Part shown: in pieces, positions 1 through 5,943 of the stretch
How positions within the stretch are numbered: position 1 is the stretch's first letter
Layout: every line of letters begins with the position of its first letter
From: Candidatus Dadabacteria bacterium
GTDB lineage: Bacteria > Desulfobacterota_D > UBA1144 > Nemesobacterales > UBA2774
Direction of reading: 5' to 3'
Length of the DNA: 6,806 nt
NCBI GenBank assembly: GCA_030632765.1
Contig: DAOVUC010000091.1
Coordinates: 1-6,806 of the forward strand
Notes under the pieces: model-generated
Databases searched by the model: none
The model's input: only the letters and a program-made list of their open reading frames with translations
What the model was told of the DNA's origin: nothing
Made by a program: the position numbers and the translations under genes

Positions 1-2200
1 AAAGGTTGTAAGCAAAATTGCGAGCTCCCTTCATTTTGATGTCGTATCGGTCTACATATGGGATGAGGAGCAGAAACAATTATTCCTGAGATCTACCAAG
101 GGGCTAGCGGTAAATCCGCTTAAGGACACGATAACTCTTAAACCAAATGAGGGATTAACGGGGCTTGTTTTTCAAACCTCAAGATCGCTCACCGTAATGC
201 CGGCATCTGAGCATTCACATTACAAATACTTCCCGGAGATAAGCGAAGAGGAATATGAGAGCTATATTGGTGTACCCATAATACTTCAAAACAAGTGCAT
301 AGGAGTACTGGTAGGACAAACTAAAGAGAAAAGAGCGATAAACCCGGCAGAAGAAATGCTCTTTGAAATTATAGCCTCCCGTCTGGCAGGACTTCTTGAA
401 GTAGCTGACAGATTAGAAAGGTTAAGAACCCCCTCAATTGTAAAACATGAAACAAGAACTTATCAGGGGAAAGGCGTCTCAAGTGGGATCGCTATAGGGA
501 GGGTATTCCTGTTTCGCGGACTTTTCCAGCAGATTAGTAGTGATGAATCCAAAAATTCTGATCCAGCGGTTGAAAAACAAAGAGTCTTAAAAGCACTTTC
601 AGAGGTTGAGGATGATATAGAGAAGCTCATTCAAACCCTGGACTCAGAAGCTCTGCTATCTAAAGCTGAAATTGAGATATTCAGAGCGCATCTGTTAGTA
701 ATACAGGGTCAAACCCTTCGCAATTCCATGTTTGAAAAATTAGAGCAGAAAAACATTTCCGCAGAACTTGCGGTTGTAGAGGCAATAGAGGATATTGCTC
801 AGCAGTTCGAGGGTCTGAGCGACAGATATTTAAGAGAAAAAGCCCAGGACTTTCGTGATATCGGGGAAAGAATTTTAAATGACCTTCTGAAGCTAAGTAA
901 CGGAAATCATCCCACAGCAGAACCGGAAGAAGGGTCAATTCTTATAGCTAAGGACATCGGCCCCTCATTTGTATCGATGCTATTTAAAAATAAAGTCTCT
1001 GCCGTAGTACTCGAGAAGGGCGGCGAGACTTCCCATGCCGTAATTATCGCCAAGTCGATAGGTATTCCCGCGGTTGTTGGTATTGATAATATATGCAACC
1101 TAATCAGACCCGGTGAGAGGCTTATAGTTGACGGAAAAACAGGGTTTGTATTCTCAAACCCGGATGAGAGCCTTATTTCAGAATACAAAATCACCTATAC
1201 CCAGATGATTAAAGTAAGAGAGGGGATAGAGAAAGAGGGAAAGGACGAGTCAGGGGAGAAAAGCTTAGGTATAAAACTCACGGCTAATATAGGATTCCCC
1301 ATTGATGTACAGGCGGCAAAACTCTATGGGATAAAGAACGTTGGTTTATTCAGAACAGAATTTGCTTTTGCACAATATGAGAAATGGCCTAAAGTAAGAG
1401 AACAGGTATCTATATATAAAAAGTTGGCAGAGAATTTTGATGGCTATATTACAGTAAGAACTCTCGATATAGGCGCGGACAAGCTCCTCCCATATTTTCA
1501 TTTCCCCAAAGAAGAGAACCCACTGCTTGGACTAAGAGCGATCAGGTTCTCTATGGAATATCTCGAATTATTTAAGGACCAGATAAAAGCCATTCTTCTA
1601 GCTGCTAAAAAGGGCTTTAAATTCAAGATTATGCTACCTATGATCACAAATTTATGGGAAGTGGAGACAGCAAAGGAAATCATAGAGAATCTCGCTAAAG
1701 AAACGGGGCTTACCTCAGGCGATGTGCCCGAGCTAGGTGTAATGATGGAAGTCCCGGCCATGATATATCAGCTGGATGATTATAACGATATGGTCGATTT
1801 CATCTCAATAGGAACTAACGATCTGATCCAATACCTACTTGCGGTAGATAGAAATTCAAACATGGTTGGGCATTTATATTCAGCGTTCCATCCCGCAGTG
1901 CTAAGGCTATTAAATGAGATATATACCAAAACACAGGATCTGGGTATGGACGTTTCAGTCTGCGGCGAGATGGCCGGCACCCCTTCGGGCGCTCTGAGCT
2001 TGATGTCGCTCGGATATAATCAGTTGAGTGTATCTCCATCAAATGTGCCGTCTATCCGTTATCTCTGCAAACGGACAGACAAGGATTTGCTGGACACCGT
2101 TCGCCACAAAATTTTAAATATTCGAAAAAAATCCGATATCGAGAGGTACGTAGTTGAAGCCCTTGAATCCATCGACCCGGCACTTATAGAGATAGAGTAA
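1..2200 (+). CDS. ptsP: Phosphoenolpyruvate-protein phosphotransferase with GAF domain (nitrogen-PTS enzyme I), 5' partial
   Basis: Enzyme I of the nitrogen PTS takes phosphate from PEP onto a histidine and passes it to the HPr-like protein NPr in the cytoplasm. The frame is open from base 2 through to the TAA at 2198-2200, so the ATG at 197 is internal and the true start lies left of the window. There are 732 residues present, and perhaps 25-35 are missing compared with the usual EI-Ntr of about 750. Counting the codon at base 2 as residue 1: GAF domain about 1-135, a short helical linker, the enzyme I N-terminal domain from GKGVSSG (156), the phosphohistidine motif GGETSHAVI with His345, and a PEP-binding TIM barrel from about 400. 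The barrel has GLFRTEF (Arg451), RTLDIGADK (Arg486), MMEVPA (Glu583), GTNDL (Asp607) and the catalytic VCGEMAG (Cys654). Spacing of these residues matches E. coli enzyme I (H189, R296, R332, E431, D455, C502) within a few positions, so it should be active. In proteobacteria the GAF domain responds to nitrogen status; that is inferred here. NPr and EIIA-Ntr genes are not in the window. Confidence 0.95.
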   Translation, partial: KVVSKIASSLHFDVVSVYIWDEEQKQLFLRSTKGLAVNPLKDTITLKPNEGLTGLVFQTSRSLTVMPASEHSHYKYFPEISEEEYESYIGVPIILQNKCIGVLVGQTKEKRAINPAEEMLFEIIASRLAGLLEVADRLERLRTPSIVKHETRTYQGKGVSSGIAIGRVFLFRGLFQQISSDESKNSDPAVEKQRVLKALSEVEDDIEKLIQTLDSEALLSKAEIEIFRAHLLVIQGQTLRNSMFEKLEQKNISAELAVVEAIEDIAQQFEGLSDRYLREKAQDFRDIGERILNDLLKLSNGNHPTAEPEEGSILIAKDIGPSFVSMLFKNKVSAVVLEKGGETSHAVIIAKSIGIPAVVGIDNICNLIRPGERLIVDGKTGFVFSNPDESLISEYKITYTQMIKVREGIEKEGKDESGEKSLGIKLTANIGFPIDVQAAKLYGIKNVGLFRTEFAFAQYEKWPKVREQVSIYKKLAENFDGYITVRTLDIGADKLLPYFHFPKEENPLLGLRAIRFSMEYLELFKDQIKAILLAAKKGFKFKIMLPMITNLWEVETAKEIIENLAKETGLTSGDVPELGVMMEVPAMIYQLDDYNDMVDFISIGTNDLIQYLLAVDRNSNMVGHLYSAFHPAVLRLLNEIYTKTQDLGMDVSVCGEMAGTPSGALSLMSLGYNQLSVSPSNVPSIRYLCKRTDKDLLDTVRHKILNIRKKSDIERYVVEALESIDPALIEIE

Positions 2201-2263
2201 TTAATTCCATTTTAAGATCGCCTTTTCTTTTATAAGTATTTAGGTATTTTTTAGACCCTGCCG

Positions 2264-3169
2264 ATGAAACTCACAAAAATCCATATCATCTTATTCCTCC
2301 TAACAGTTGCCACAACTTTTATTACAGGGCTTTCTTTTGGCGGAGACATTATAAGCGCACTATCGTTTTCCTTTGCACTTTTATTCATATTGGGATCACA
2401 CGAGATGGGACATTATTATTATGGGAAAAAGTATGGCGTAGATATTACACCGCCGTATTTTATTCCTGCCCCTCCATTTATCTCTCCCATTGGGACATTC
2501 GGAGCATTTATAAAAATCAAATCTCCGATATCTACAAAAAGAGCTCTCTTTGATATAGGAATCGCCGGCCCATTCGCGGGCATAGTCGCCACAGTCCCGG
2601 TATTAATAATAGGGATAAAGTTATCGACCATAGTTGAGATGTCCGAGCACGCTGCCGAAGGAGGGCTTGTATTAGGAACGCCTTTAATAATGAGTCTTTT
2701 CTCAGATATTTTCTACGGCCCAATCCCACAAGGATATGATCTATTTCTTCATCCCGTAGCATTTGCAGGGTGGGTAGGGCTATTTGTGACAGCGCTCAAT
2801 TTAATTCCCTCAGGGCAGCTTGACGGCGGGCATATCGTATATGCCTTATTCTCTAAAAAATATCATCGCTATGTATCCCGAGTCATGATTGCTCTTCTTA
2901 TCATCTTCGGCATAGGAACGAAAATTCTATTAGAGATCGGAAACGATTTATTAGGAAGTGGTTTTAATTGGTTTACTCAGAGTGTCCCAGTTATTGAAGG
3001 ATGGCCGGGGTGGATTCTTTGGGCAGTGCTGCTTACATTAATGGGTGCCAAACATCCACCAACGATGTATGAGGAAACCGACCTTGACATGAAGAGAAAA
3101 ATCCTGGGACTAATATCACTTCTGATTTTTATCGGAAGCTTCACGCCAGCTCCTATCAAACTTATATAG
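2264..3169 (+). CDS. Site-2-protease-like intramembrane zinc metalloprotease (peptidase family M50)
   Basis: A 301-residue polytopic membrane protein with both hallmarks of family M50. The zinc/catalytic motif is HEMGH (H46, E47, H50) at the end of a membrane helix. The second motif is NLIPSGQLDGG (N179 to G189), whose Asp187 is the third zinc ligand. Hydrophobic segments lie at about 4-26, 29-45, 97-119, 162-182, 204-224, 248-261 and 279-295. Between the first and second segment clusters sits a conserved-looking PPYFIPAP/SPIGTFGAFI stretch (63-82), and GAKHPPT (261-267) precedes the last helix. These features recall the plastid EGY and cyanobacterial branch of S2P proteases (from memory). 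No PDZ domain is visible, unlike RseP. Such enzymes cut transmembrane segments of substrates; the target here is unknown. The ATG at 2264 is chosen because an in-frame TAG lies at 2252-2254 and nothing better follows. No Shine-Dalgarno is visible. It begins 63 bp after ptsP with no terminator seen between, so co-transcription is plausible. Confidence 0.9.
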   Translation: MKLTKIHIILFLLTVATTFITGLSFGGDIISALSFSFALLFILGSHEMGHYYYGKKYGVDITPPYFIPAPPFISPIGTFGAFIKIKSPISTKRALFDIGIAGPFAGIVATVPVLIIGIKLSTIVEMSEHAAEGGLVLGTPLIMSLFSDIFYGPIPQGYDLFLHPVAFAGWVGLFVTALNLIPSGQLDGGHIVYALFSKKYHRYVSRVMIALLIIFGIGTKILLEIGNDLLGSGFNWFTQSVPVIEGWPGWILWAVLLTLMGAKHPPTMYEETDLDMKRKILGLISLLIFIGSFTPAPIKLI

Positions 3170-3205
3170 TGAAAGGTTTTCACCGTTATAGAATTGAGCG
3201 TTCAA

Positions 3206-3234
3206 ATTACAAGGAATAAAAAAAGACATAAAAT
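3206..3234 (+). promoter_or_regulatory. Possible sigma-70-type promoter for gltA (weak)
   Basis: ATTACA (3206-3211, 4 of 6 to the -35 consensus) and TAAAAT (3229-3234, 5 of 6 to the -10 consensus) are separated by 17 bp in the 229-bp gap before citrate synthase. The gap is very AT-rich, so such matches arise easily by chance. A second TAAAAT at 3330-3335 has only a poor -35 partner. A promoter somewhere in this gap is likely because gltA has its own long leader, but its exact place is not established. Confidence 0.25.
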
Positions 3235-3282
3235 TATTTTCTCAAAAATTTGAAAATATCGAGAGTTTGGGTAAAGTTTTGT

Positions 3283-3316
3283 GGTTCGGAATTTCTAATT
3301 GGGGTTTTTTCGAACC
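3283..3316 (+). repeat. Inverted repeat in gltA leader (GGTTCG / CGAACC)
   Basis: GGTTCG (3283-3288) pairs with CGAACC (3311-3316), and the stem can grow inward by one G-U and two A-U pairs, leaving a loop of about 16 bases. The 3' arm is preceded by GGGGTTTTTT. It could fold in the transcript or be a protein site if transcription starts upstream. It is not a typical terminator because no T run follows the 3' arm. Confidence 0.4.
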
Positions 3317-3346
3317 TTAATCCTAGCAATAAAATTTAAAAATCGA

Positions 3347-3367
3347 GCAAATTAAAAAATAATTTGC
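3347..3367 (+). repeat. Perfect 8-bp dyad before gltA, operator-like or mRNA hairpin
   Basis: GCAAATTA (3347-3354) and TAATTTGC (3360-3367) are perfect inverted copies around an AAAAA centre. The dyad ends 17 bp before the gltA Shine-Dalgarno and 31 bp before its start codon. That is a good place for a regulator site or for an RNA hairpin acting on translation. The half-site is AT-rich, so a DNA operator seems likelier than a stable RNA stem. No known regulator site is recognised. Confidence 0.45.
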
Positions 3368-3384
3368 AGGAATTTAACTGTAAG

Positions 3385-3391
3385 AAGGAGG
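3385..3391 (+). promoter_or_regulatory. Strong Shine-Dalgarno that fixes the GTG start of gltA
   Basis: AAGGAGG lies 7 bases before the GTG at 3399. This is near-ideal spacing and supports GTG rather than the later ATG at 3493 as the start. It is the strongest ribosome site in the window. Confidence 0.85.
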
Positions 3392-3398
3392 AAATATC

Positions 3399-4700
3399 GT
3401 GGCTAAGTCTAAGGTTAATAACACCTTAAGTATAACGGATAATAGGACAGGGAAGTCGTATGATCTCCCTATAGAAAATGACACAATCAGAGCAATGGAT
3501 CTCAGACAAATCAAGGTCAAGAAAGACGACTTTGGTATGATGAGCTATGATCCGGCTTATAGCAATACCGCTTCTTGTACTAGCAGGGTTACTTTCATTG
3601 ATGGTGACAAGGGAGAGCTAATGTACCGCGGTTATCCCATAGATGTTCTTGCCAAAAAAAGCAACTTTCTTGAGGTTTCATATTTGTTGCTAAACGGAAA
3701 GCTGCCCAATAAGAAAGAGTTTAATACTTTCGAAGCTAACATTATGAACCACACGATGCTCCATGAGAACATCAAGAAGTTCATGGACGGTTTCAGATAT
3801 GACGCTCATCCTATGGGAATGCTGATGGGTACCGTTGCTGCTTTATCAACATTTTATCCGGAATCAAAAGATATTTTTGATGAAGAAACAAGAAAAATTC
3901 AGATTCACAGACTAATAGCCAAGATGCCGACTCTTGCAGCTTTCGCTTATAGGCACTCACTCGGTATGCCTTATGCATATCCTGATAATGACTTAAGCTA
4001 CTCAGGTAATTTCCTTAACATGCTGTATAAAATGACAGAGCTTAAGTATAAGCCCGACCCTGTTATGGAAAAAGCAATTGATGTTCTGCTTATCCTGCAT
4101 GCAGATCATGAACAGAACTGCAGCACAAGCGCTATGCGTAATGTTGGAAGCTCACATCCTGATCCATATTCAGCAACTGCTGCAAGTATCGCAGCTTTAT
4201 ACGGACCTCTTCACGGCGGAGCCAACGAGGGTGTTCTTCAGATGTTAGCAGAGATCGGATCTAAAGATAATATTCCAAAAGCAATCAAAGCAGCCAAAAA
4301 CGGCGAATTTAGACTTATGGGATTTGGACACAGGGTTTATAAATCCTATGACCCAAGAGCAAAGATAATCAAAGACATCGCTCACGACGTATTTGAGGTA
4401 ACGGGTAAAAACCCATACTTGGATATCGCTCTAGAGCTTGAAAGAATCGCGCTTGAAGACGATTACTTCGTGAAACGTAAACTCTATCCAAATGTTGATT
4501 TCTATTCCGGATTGATTTATCAGAGCATGGGTATTCCGACAGAGATGTTTACAGTGCTATTCGCAATTGGACGTACTCCAGGATGGCTTGCTCAGTGGAA
4601 AGAGCTTCTTTTAGATCCAGAGAGAAGGATTGCCCGCCCAAGGCAGGTATATCTTGGTGAGAAGAATCTAAAATATGTTCCAATGAGTAAAAGAAAATAA
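3399..4700 (+). CDS. gltA: Citrate synthase, type II (hexameric, GltA-like)
   Basis: Condenses acetyl-CoA with oxaloacetate to citrate at the entry of the TCA cycle in the cytoplasm. The 433 residues are close to E. coli GltA (427). The protein keeps the N-terminal small domain (about 1-50) and the SCTSRVTFIDGDKGEL / YRGYPID region typical of type II enzymes; 2-methylcitrate synthases lack this domain, which argues against that alternative. The catalytic triad is visible: His272 in GPLHGGANE, His311 in GFGHRVYK and Asp367 in NVDFYSG. The spacing (39 and 56) is close to E. coli H264/H305/D362. The central HADHEQNCSTS segment and the C-terminal AIGRTPGWLAQW segment are also intact. By recall of the E. 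coli sequence, the Cys206 linked to NADH inhibition has no counterpart in the YKMTELKYKPDP region, so allosteric control may differ. The GTG start is set by AAGGAGG at 3385-3391. The gene has its own leader and terminator, so it is probably a single-gene transcript. Confidence 0.96.
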   Translation: MAKSKVNNTLSITDNRTGKSYDLPIENDTIRAMDLRQIKVKKDDFGMMSYDPAYSNTASCTSRVTFIDGDKGELMYRGYPIDVLAKKSNFLEVSYLLLNGKLPNKKEFNTFEANIMNHTMLHENIKKFMDGFRYDAHPMGMLMGTVAALSTFYPESKDIFDEETRKIQIHRLIAKMPTLAAFAYRHSLGMPYAYPDNDLSYSGNFLNMLYKMTELKYKPDPVMEKAIDVLLILHADHEQNCSTSAMRNVGSSHPDPYSATAASIAALYGPLHGGANEGVLQMLAEIGSKDNIPKAIKAAKNGEFRLMGFGHRVYKSYDPRAKIIKDIAHDVFEVTGKNPYLDIALELERIALEDDYFVKRKLYPNVDFYSGLIYQSMGIPTEMFTVLFAIGRTPGWLAQWKELLLDPERRIARPRQVYLGEKNLKYVPMSKRK

Positions 4701-4712
4701 TAATTGGTATGG

Positions 4713-5066
4713 TTAACTGCTTGAGAAGTGCTTGCCGATTACATTATTATAATAATAATTGATCAAATGTTCTATAGAGGCGATATAAATACTTATCGCC
4801 TCTTTTTTTATATCATCACTACTGAGAAACTTATCCAATTCCTGGCCCTCAAGTTTCGAAGTTCTTTCCTGCAGACTATCAACAAGAGGTTCAATAAGTT
4901 CTTTTTTATCCTCTCTTAAAATCGCTTCAATTAAACCTTCATCTTGAACATCATATTTTTTAGACTCAATACTCTTTCTTAATGAATGTAGAACTTCAGC
5001 GTTGTTTAGTTCCGTATAGTTTGCAACAATTTCTTCAAAAACAGCTAATAGATCGTCTATATACAT
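4713..5066 (-). CDS. Hypothetical protein of 117 residues, helical and charged
   Basis: I do not recognise the family. The protein starts MYIDDLLAVFEEIV and is rich in Glu, Lys, Asp, Leu and Ile, with no signal peptide, membrane segment or cysteine. Its pattern suggests several amphipathic helices (about 3-15, 20-35, 44-65, 72-80 and 84-105) and a cytoplasmic location. It ends with a Tyr/Asn run (YYYNN, 104-108) and a Ser-rich tail. It is judged real because AGAGGA sits 7 bases before the ATG, protein-like composition runs throughout, and it lies 53 bp after the TPR gene on the same strand. It is probably the last gene of the M42-TPR operon. Its stop is 12 bp from the convergent gltA stop, and codons 88-97 coincide with the gltA terminator hairpin. 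A 63-residue frame on the opposite strand (4728-4919) is rejected as its shadow. Confidence 0.7.
   Translation of the reverse strand: MYIDDLLAVFEEIVANYTELNNAEVLHSLRKSIESKKYDVQDEGLIEAILREDKKELIEPLVDSLQERTSKLEGQELDKFLSSDDIKKEAISIYIASIEHLINYYYNNVIGKHFSSS
4776..4809 (+). terminator. Intrinsic terminator of gltA, inside the convergent gene
   Basis: AGAGGCGATA (4776-4785) pairs perfectly with TATCGCCTCT (4794-4803) around an 8-base loop, followed by a T run (4803-4809). It ends the plus-strand gltA transcript about 75-110 bases past its stop codon. On the minus strand it has A's before it and no T run after it, so it should stop only plus-strand transcripts. It lies within codons 88-97 of the 117-residue minus-strand gene. 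Confidence 0.88.
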
Positions 5067-5073
5067 TTATTAT

Positions 5074-5079
5074 TCCTCT
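5074..5079 (-). promoter_or_regulatory. Shine-Dalgarno of the 117-residue gene
   Basis: On the minus strand AGAGGA lies 7 bases before the ATG at 5066-5064. It supports both the start and the reality of this otherwise unrecognised gene. Confidence 0.65.
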
Positions 5080-5119
5080 GCATGCAAATAGTATCGGGAA
5101 CGGACAAAAAGTAAACCGG

Positions 5120-5917
5120 CTATTTCTGCTGCTCTCTGATTTTAGAGATAAGAACGATTGCATACCTTCTATTCAAATACCAATCGGGATAAAAAGAAGG
5201 CTCTCTATCATTCACTAGCTCAAGTAAAACTTCAATTGCCTCGTCGTATCTTTTTTGCTTCCTTAGGTTCATAGCAAGATAAAGCTTAGCGGAAGACATA
5301 TGAGGATTTACACTGAGCGCTCTCCTCATATAGATTTCAGATATCTCCATATCCCCGCCCAGGATTCCAGGCAGATGATAGTACAATGCTCCGTTCATTG
5401 CCAAACCGTATGCGTGGTTCGGATCTAGCTCCAGTATCTGATCTAGCTCTCTTCTCACCTTGGGAAGCATAAAGAGCGAGGGGAATATCCCTTTTGCCTC
5501 TCCAACTAATGCAAGATTTGCGACATAAAAGAAATGCGCGTCCGGATTGGCGGGGGCGATCTCAATAGTGCGCTCCGCTATATCCTTTCCCGTCTCGAAA
5601 GACCTTATCTTACCCTCTTTAGTGCGTTCTCTCACGTATCCGTAAGTAAGCCAGACGCGTGAGAGAAAGATCAAAGCCTCGACGTTATCGGGGTCTTTCT
5701 CTAATATCTTATTTGTGATCTCCATAGATCGGTCTATATTCATCCCGTCCTTATGGTAGGTTGACAATACTTCCCTGGCGTCTTCCAATGTAGGAGCTTT
5801 CTCGATTTGCAATTTACTTATATTAGCGATTTCTTCCGAATAAGTGGAACCAGGTAGTAATAAAGTAGTAATTAACGCTACAAGGATAAATATGAGTTGG
5901 CGTGCTTTATTTAGCAT
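5120..5917 (-). CDS. Exported tetratricopeptide-repeat protein
   Basis: A 265-residue protein with a clear Sec signal peptide: MLNKARQ, then a hydrophobic core at about 8-22 and a likely signal peptidase I cut near STYS-EE (about 27). No lipobox Cys is present, so a soluble periplasmic or secreted protein is expected. The rest is TPR-like helix pairs: about 60-93 (ILEKDPDNVEAL), 107-138 (TIEIAPANPDAHF), 152-182 (ILELDPNHAYGLA), 188-220 (ALSVNPHMSSAKLYLA) and 222-260 (RYDEAIEVLLELV, more divergent). Between repeats sit two non-TPR pieces, GEAKGIFPSLFMLP (139-152) and HLPGILGGD (181-189). The second recurs in bacterial TPR proteins of the TatT or RMD1-like kind (from memory). TPRs bind proteins or peptides; the partner is unknown. 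The ATG start at 5917 has no visible Shine-Dalgarno but lies 26 bp after the M42 gene stop on the same strand, so translation may depend on the upstream gene. Confidence 0.85.
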   Translation of the reverse strand: MLNKARQLIFILVALITTLLLPGSTYSEEIANISKLQIEKAPTLEDAREVLSTYHKDGMNIDRSMEITNKILEKDPDNVEALIFLSRVWLTYGYVRERTKEGKIRSFETGKDIAERTIEIAPANPDAHFFYVANLALVGEAKGIFPSLFMLPKVRRELDQILELDPNHAYGLAMNGALYYHLPGILGGDMEISEIYMRRALSVNPHMSSAKLYLAMNLRKQKRYDEAIEVLLELVNDREPSFYPDWYLNRRYAIVLISKIREQQK

Positions 5918-5943
5918 ATTACAAGCTTAACAAAAGTAGAAGC

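Noticed and set aside
197..199. ATG at 197 as the start of ptsP
   Set aside because: The same frame is open to the window edge and encodes clear GAF-domain sequence before this ATG.
681..2042. Several minus-strand open frames of 66-95 codons across ptsP (681-938, 907-1194, 1498-1761, 1780-1980, 1815-2042)
   Set aside because: They lie wholly antisense to a strongly conserved enzyme I, overlap each other and have no protein-like features or ribosome sites.
2419..3183. Minus-strand frames opposite the M50 gene (2419-2631, 2532-2762, 2977-3183)
   Set aside because: Shadows of a clear membrane protease with intact catalytic motifs.
3169..3183. Small inverted repeat GTGAAA-GGT-TTTCAC right after the M50 gene as a terminator
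   Set aside because: Only a 6-bp stem with a 3-base loop and no T run after it, so it is too weak to call.
3169..3219. 16-codon frame starting with GTG that overlaps the M50 stop codon (TAGTG)
   Set aside because: Very short, no Shine-Dalgarno and no recognisable content; probably chance.
4743..4756. AT-only palindrome ATTATTATAATAAT next to the gltA terminator
   Set aside because: Low-complexity sequence that encodes the Tyr/Asn run of the 117-residue protein; no stable structure is expected.
5088..5115. Possible minus-strand promoter TTTACT-16-TACTAT before the 117-residue gene
   Set aside because: Each box matches consensus at only 4 of 6 positions; operon transcription explains the gene equally well.
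4982..5218. Plus-strand 78-codon frame
   Set aside because: It spans the end of one minus-strand gene and the start of another, with no supporting ribosome site or recognisable composition.
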